Shown here piece after piece: positions 4,984 to 5,062 of a DNA stretch of 5,062 nt (position 1 is its first letter; every line of letters starts with the position of its first letter). Position numbers and translations under genes: made by a program. Source of the DNA: an uncultured Eubacteriales bacterium (lineage in GTDB: Bacteria; Bacillota; Clostridia; Christensenellales; Borkfalkiaceae). Location of the stretch: assembly GCA_902797515.1 (NCBI GenBank), contig CADBSX010000076.1:1-5062 (forward strand). The letters run 5' to 3'. The notes under the pieces were generated by a model, which ran no database searches, was not told where the DNA came from, and saw only the letters and a list, made by a program, of their open reading frames with translations.

Positions 4984-5001
4984 GTCGCAACGCGACCTTT
5001 T
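4984..5001 (+). terminator. Candidate terminator after ssrA
   Basis: GTCGC (4984-4988) and GCGAC (4992-4996) form a 5-bp hairpin with loop AAC, followed by CCTTTT. The T-run is short and the stem competes with a larger fold (4987-5050), so this is only a tentative terminator. Confidence 0.4.
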
Positions 5002-5050
5002 GTCAGCCACCTGCAAATATGCAGGTGGCTATGACTTTACGGTCGGTTGC
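4987..5050. repeat. Nested palindromic element directly after ssrA
   Basis: The inner arm AGCCACCTGC (5005-5014) and GCAGGTGGCT (5021-5030) form a perfect 10-bp stem with loop AAATAT. GTC (5002-5004) and GAC (5033-5035) extend it around a 2-nt bulge. Further out, CGACC (4993-4997) pairs with GGTCG (5041-5045), and GCAAC (4987-4991) with GTTGC (5046-5050), around a single bulged G. It begins 4 nt after the tmRNA CCA. It may be a dispersed palindromic repeat, an RNA 3' structure, or the edge of an inserted element. The window ends 12 nt later. Confidence 0.6.
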
Positions 5051-5062
5051 TCCTTTTCCCAC

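Overview
The window looks like the chromosome of a member of the Bacillota, probably an uncultured Clostridia lineage. The order secG, rnr, smpB, ssrA is a common Bacillota arrangement. The SecG, RNase R and SmpB proteins, the CCA-encoding tmRNA and the sigma-A-type promoters with extended -10 elements all fit this. I cannot name a genus from the sequence alone.

Left part (1-1473, minus strand): an AT-rich accessory block. A possible truncated gene runs off the left edge (1-47). Next is a 395-residue protein with six 23-residue BspA-type leucine-rich repeats, a SHOCT-like segment and no visible signal peptide (92-1279). Upstream of it, between a strong minus-strand promoter (1479-1507) and its ribosome binding site, lies about 190 nt of unrecognised, highly structured leader RNA. 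The leader begins with a 13-bp helix at the predicted transcription start and ends in a 12-bp terminator hairpin with a U-tract, just before the Shine-Dalgarno. This is the most interesting object in the window: a candidate attenuator or riboswitch-like leader, or a separate small RNA of about 175 nt.

Middle (1566-4110, plus strand): secG has its own extended -10 promoter and a strong intrinsic terminator. RNase R follows, with all catalytic aspartates but no basic C-terminal tail and almost no ribosome binding site.

Right part (4107-5062): smpB has a near-consensus promoter overlapping the rnr stop codon, which would give an almost leaderless transcript. ssrA (tmRNA) follows 29 nt after smpB. 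Its acceptor stem, tag frame (ANRNNVALAA) and four pseudoknots can be read directly. A nested palindromic structure follows right after the tmRNA CCA and runs to near the window edge.

Functionally, smpB and ssrA form the trans-translation pair that rescues stalled ribosomes. RNase R is the exonuclease that in well-studied bacteria degrades the non-stop mRNA and works with tmRNA-SmpB. SecG belongs to the Sec translocon and is a conserved neighbour rather than a partner in that pathway.
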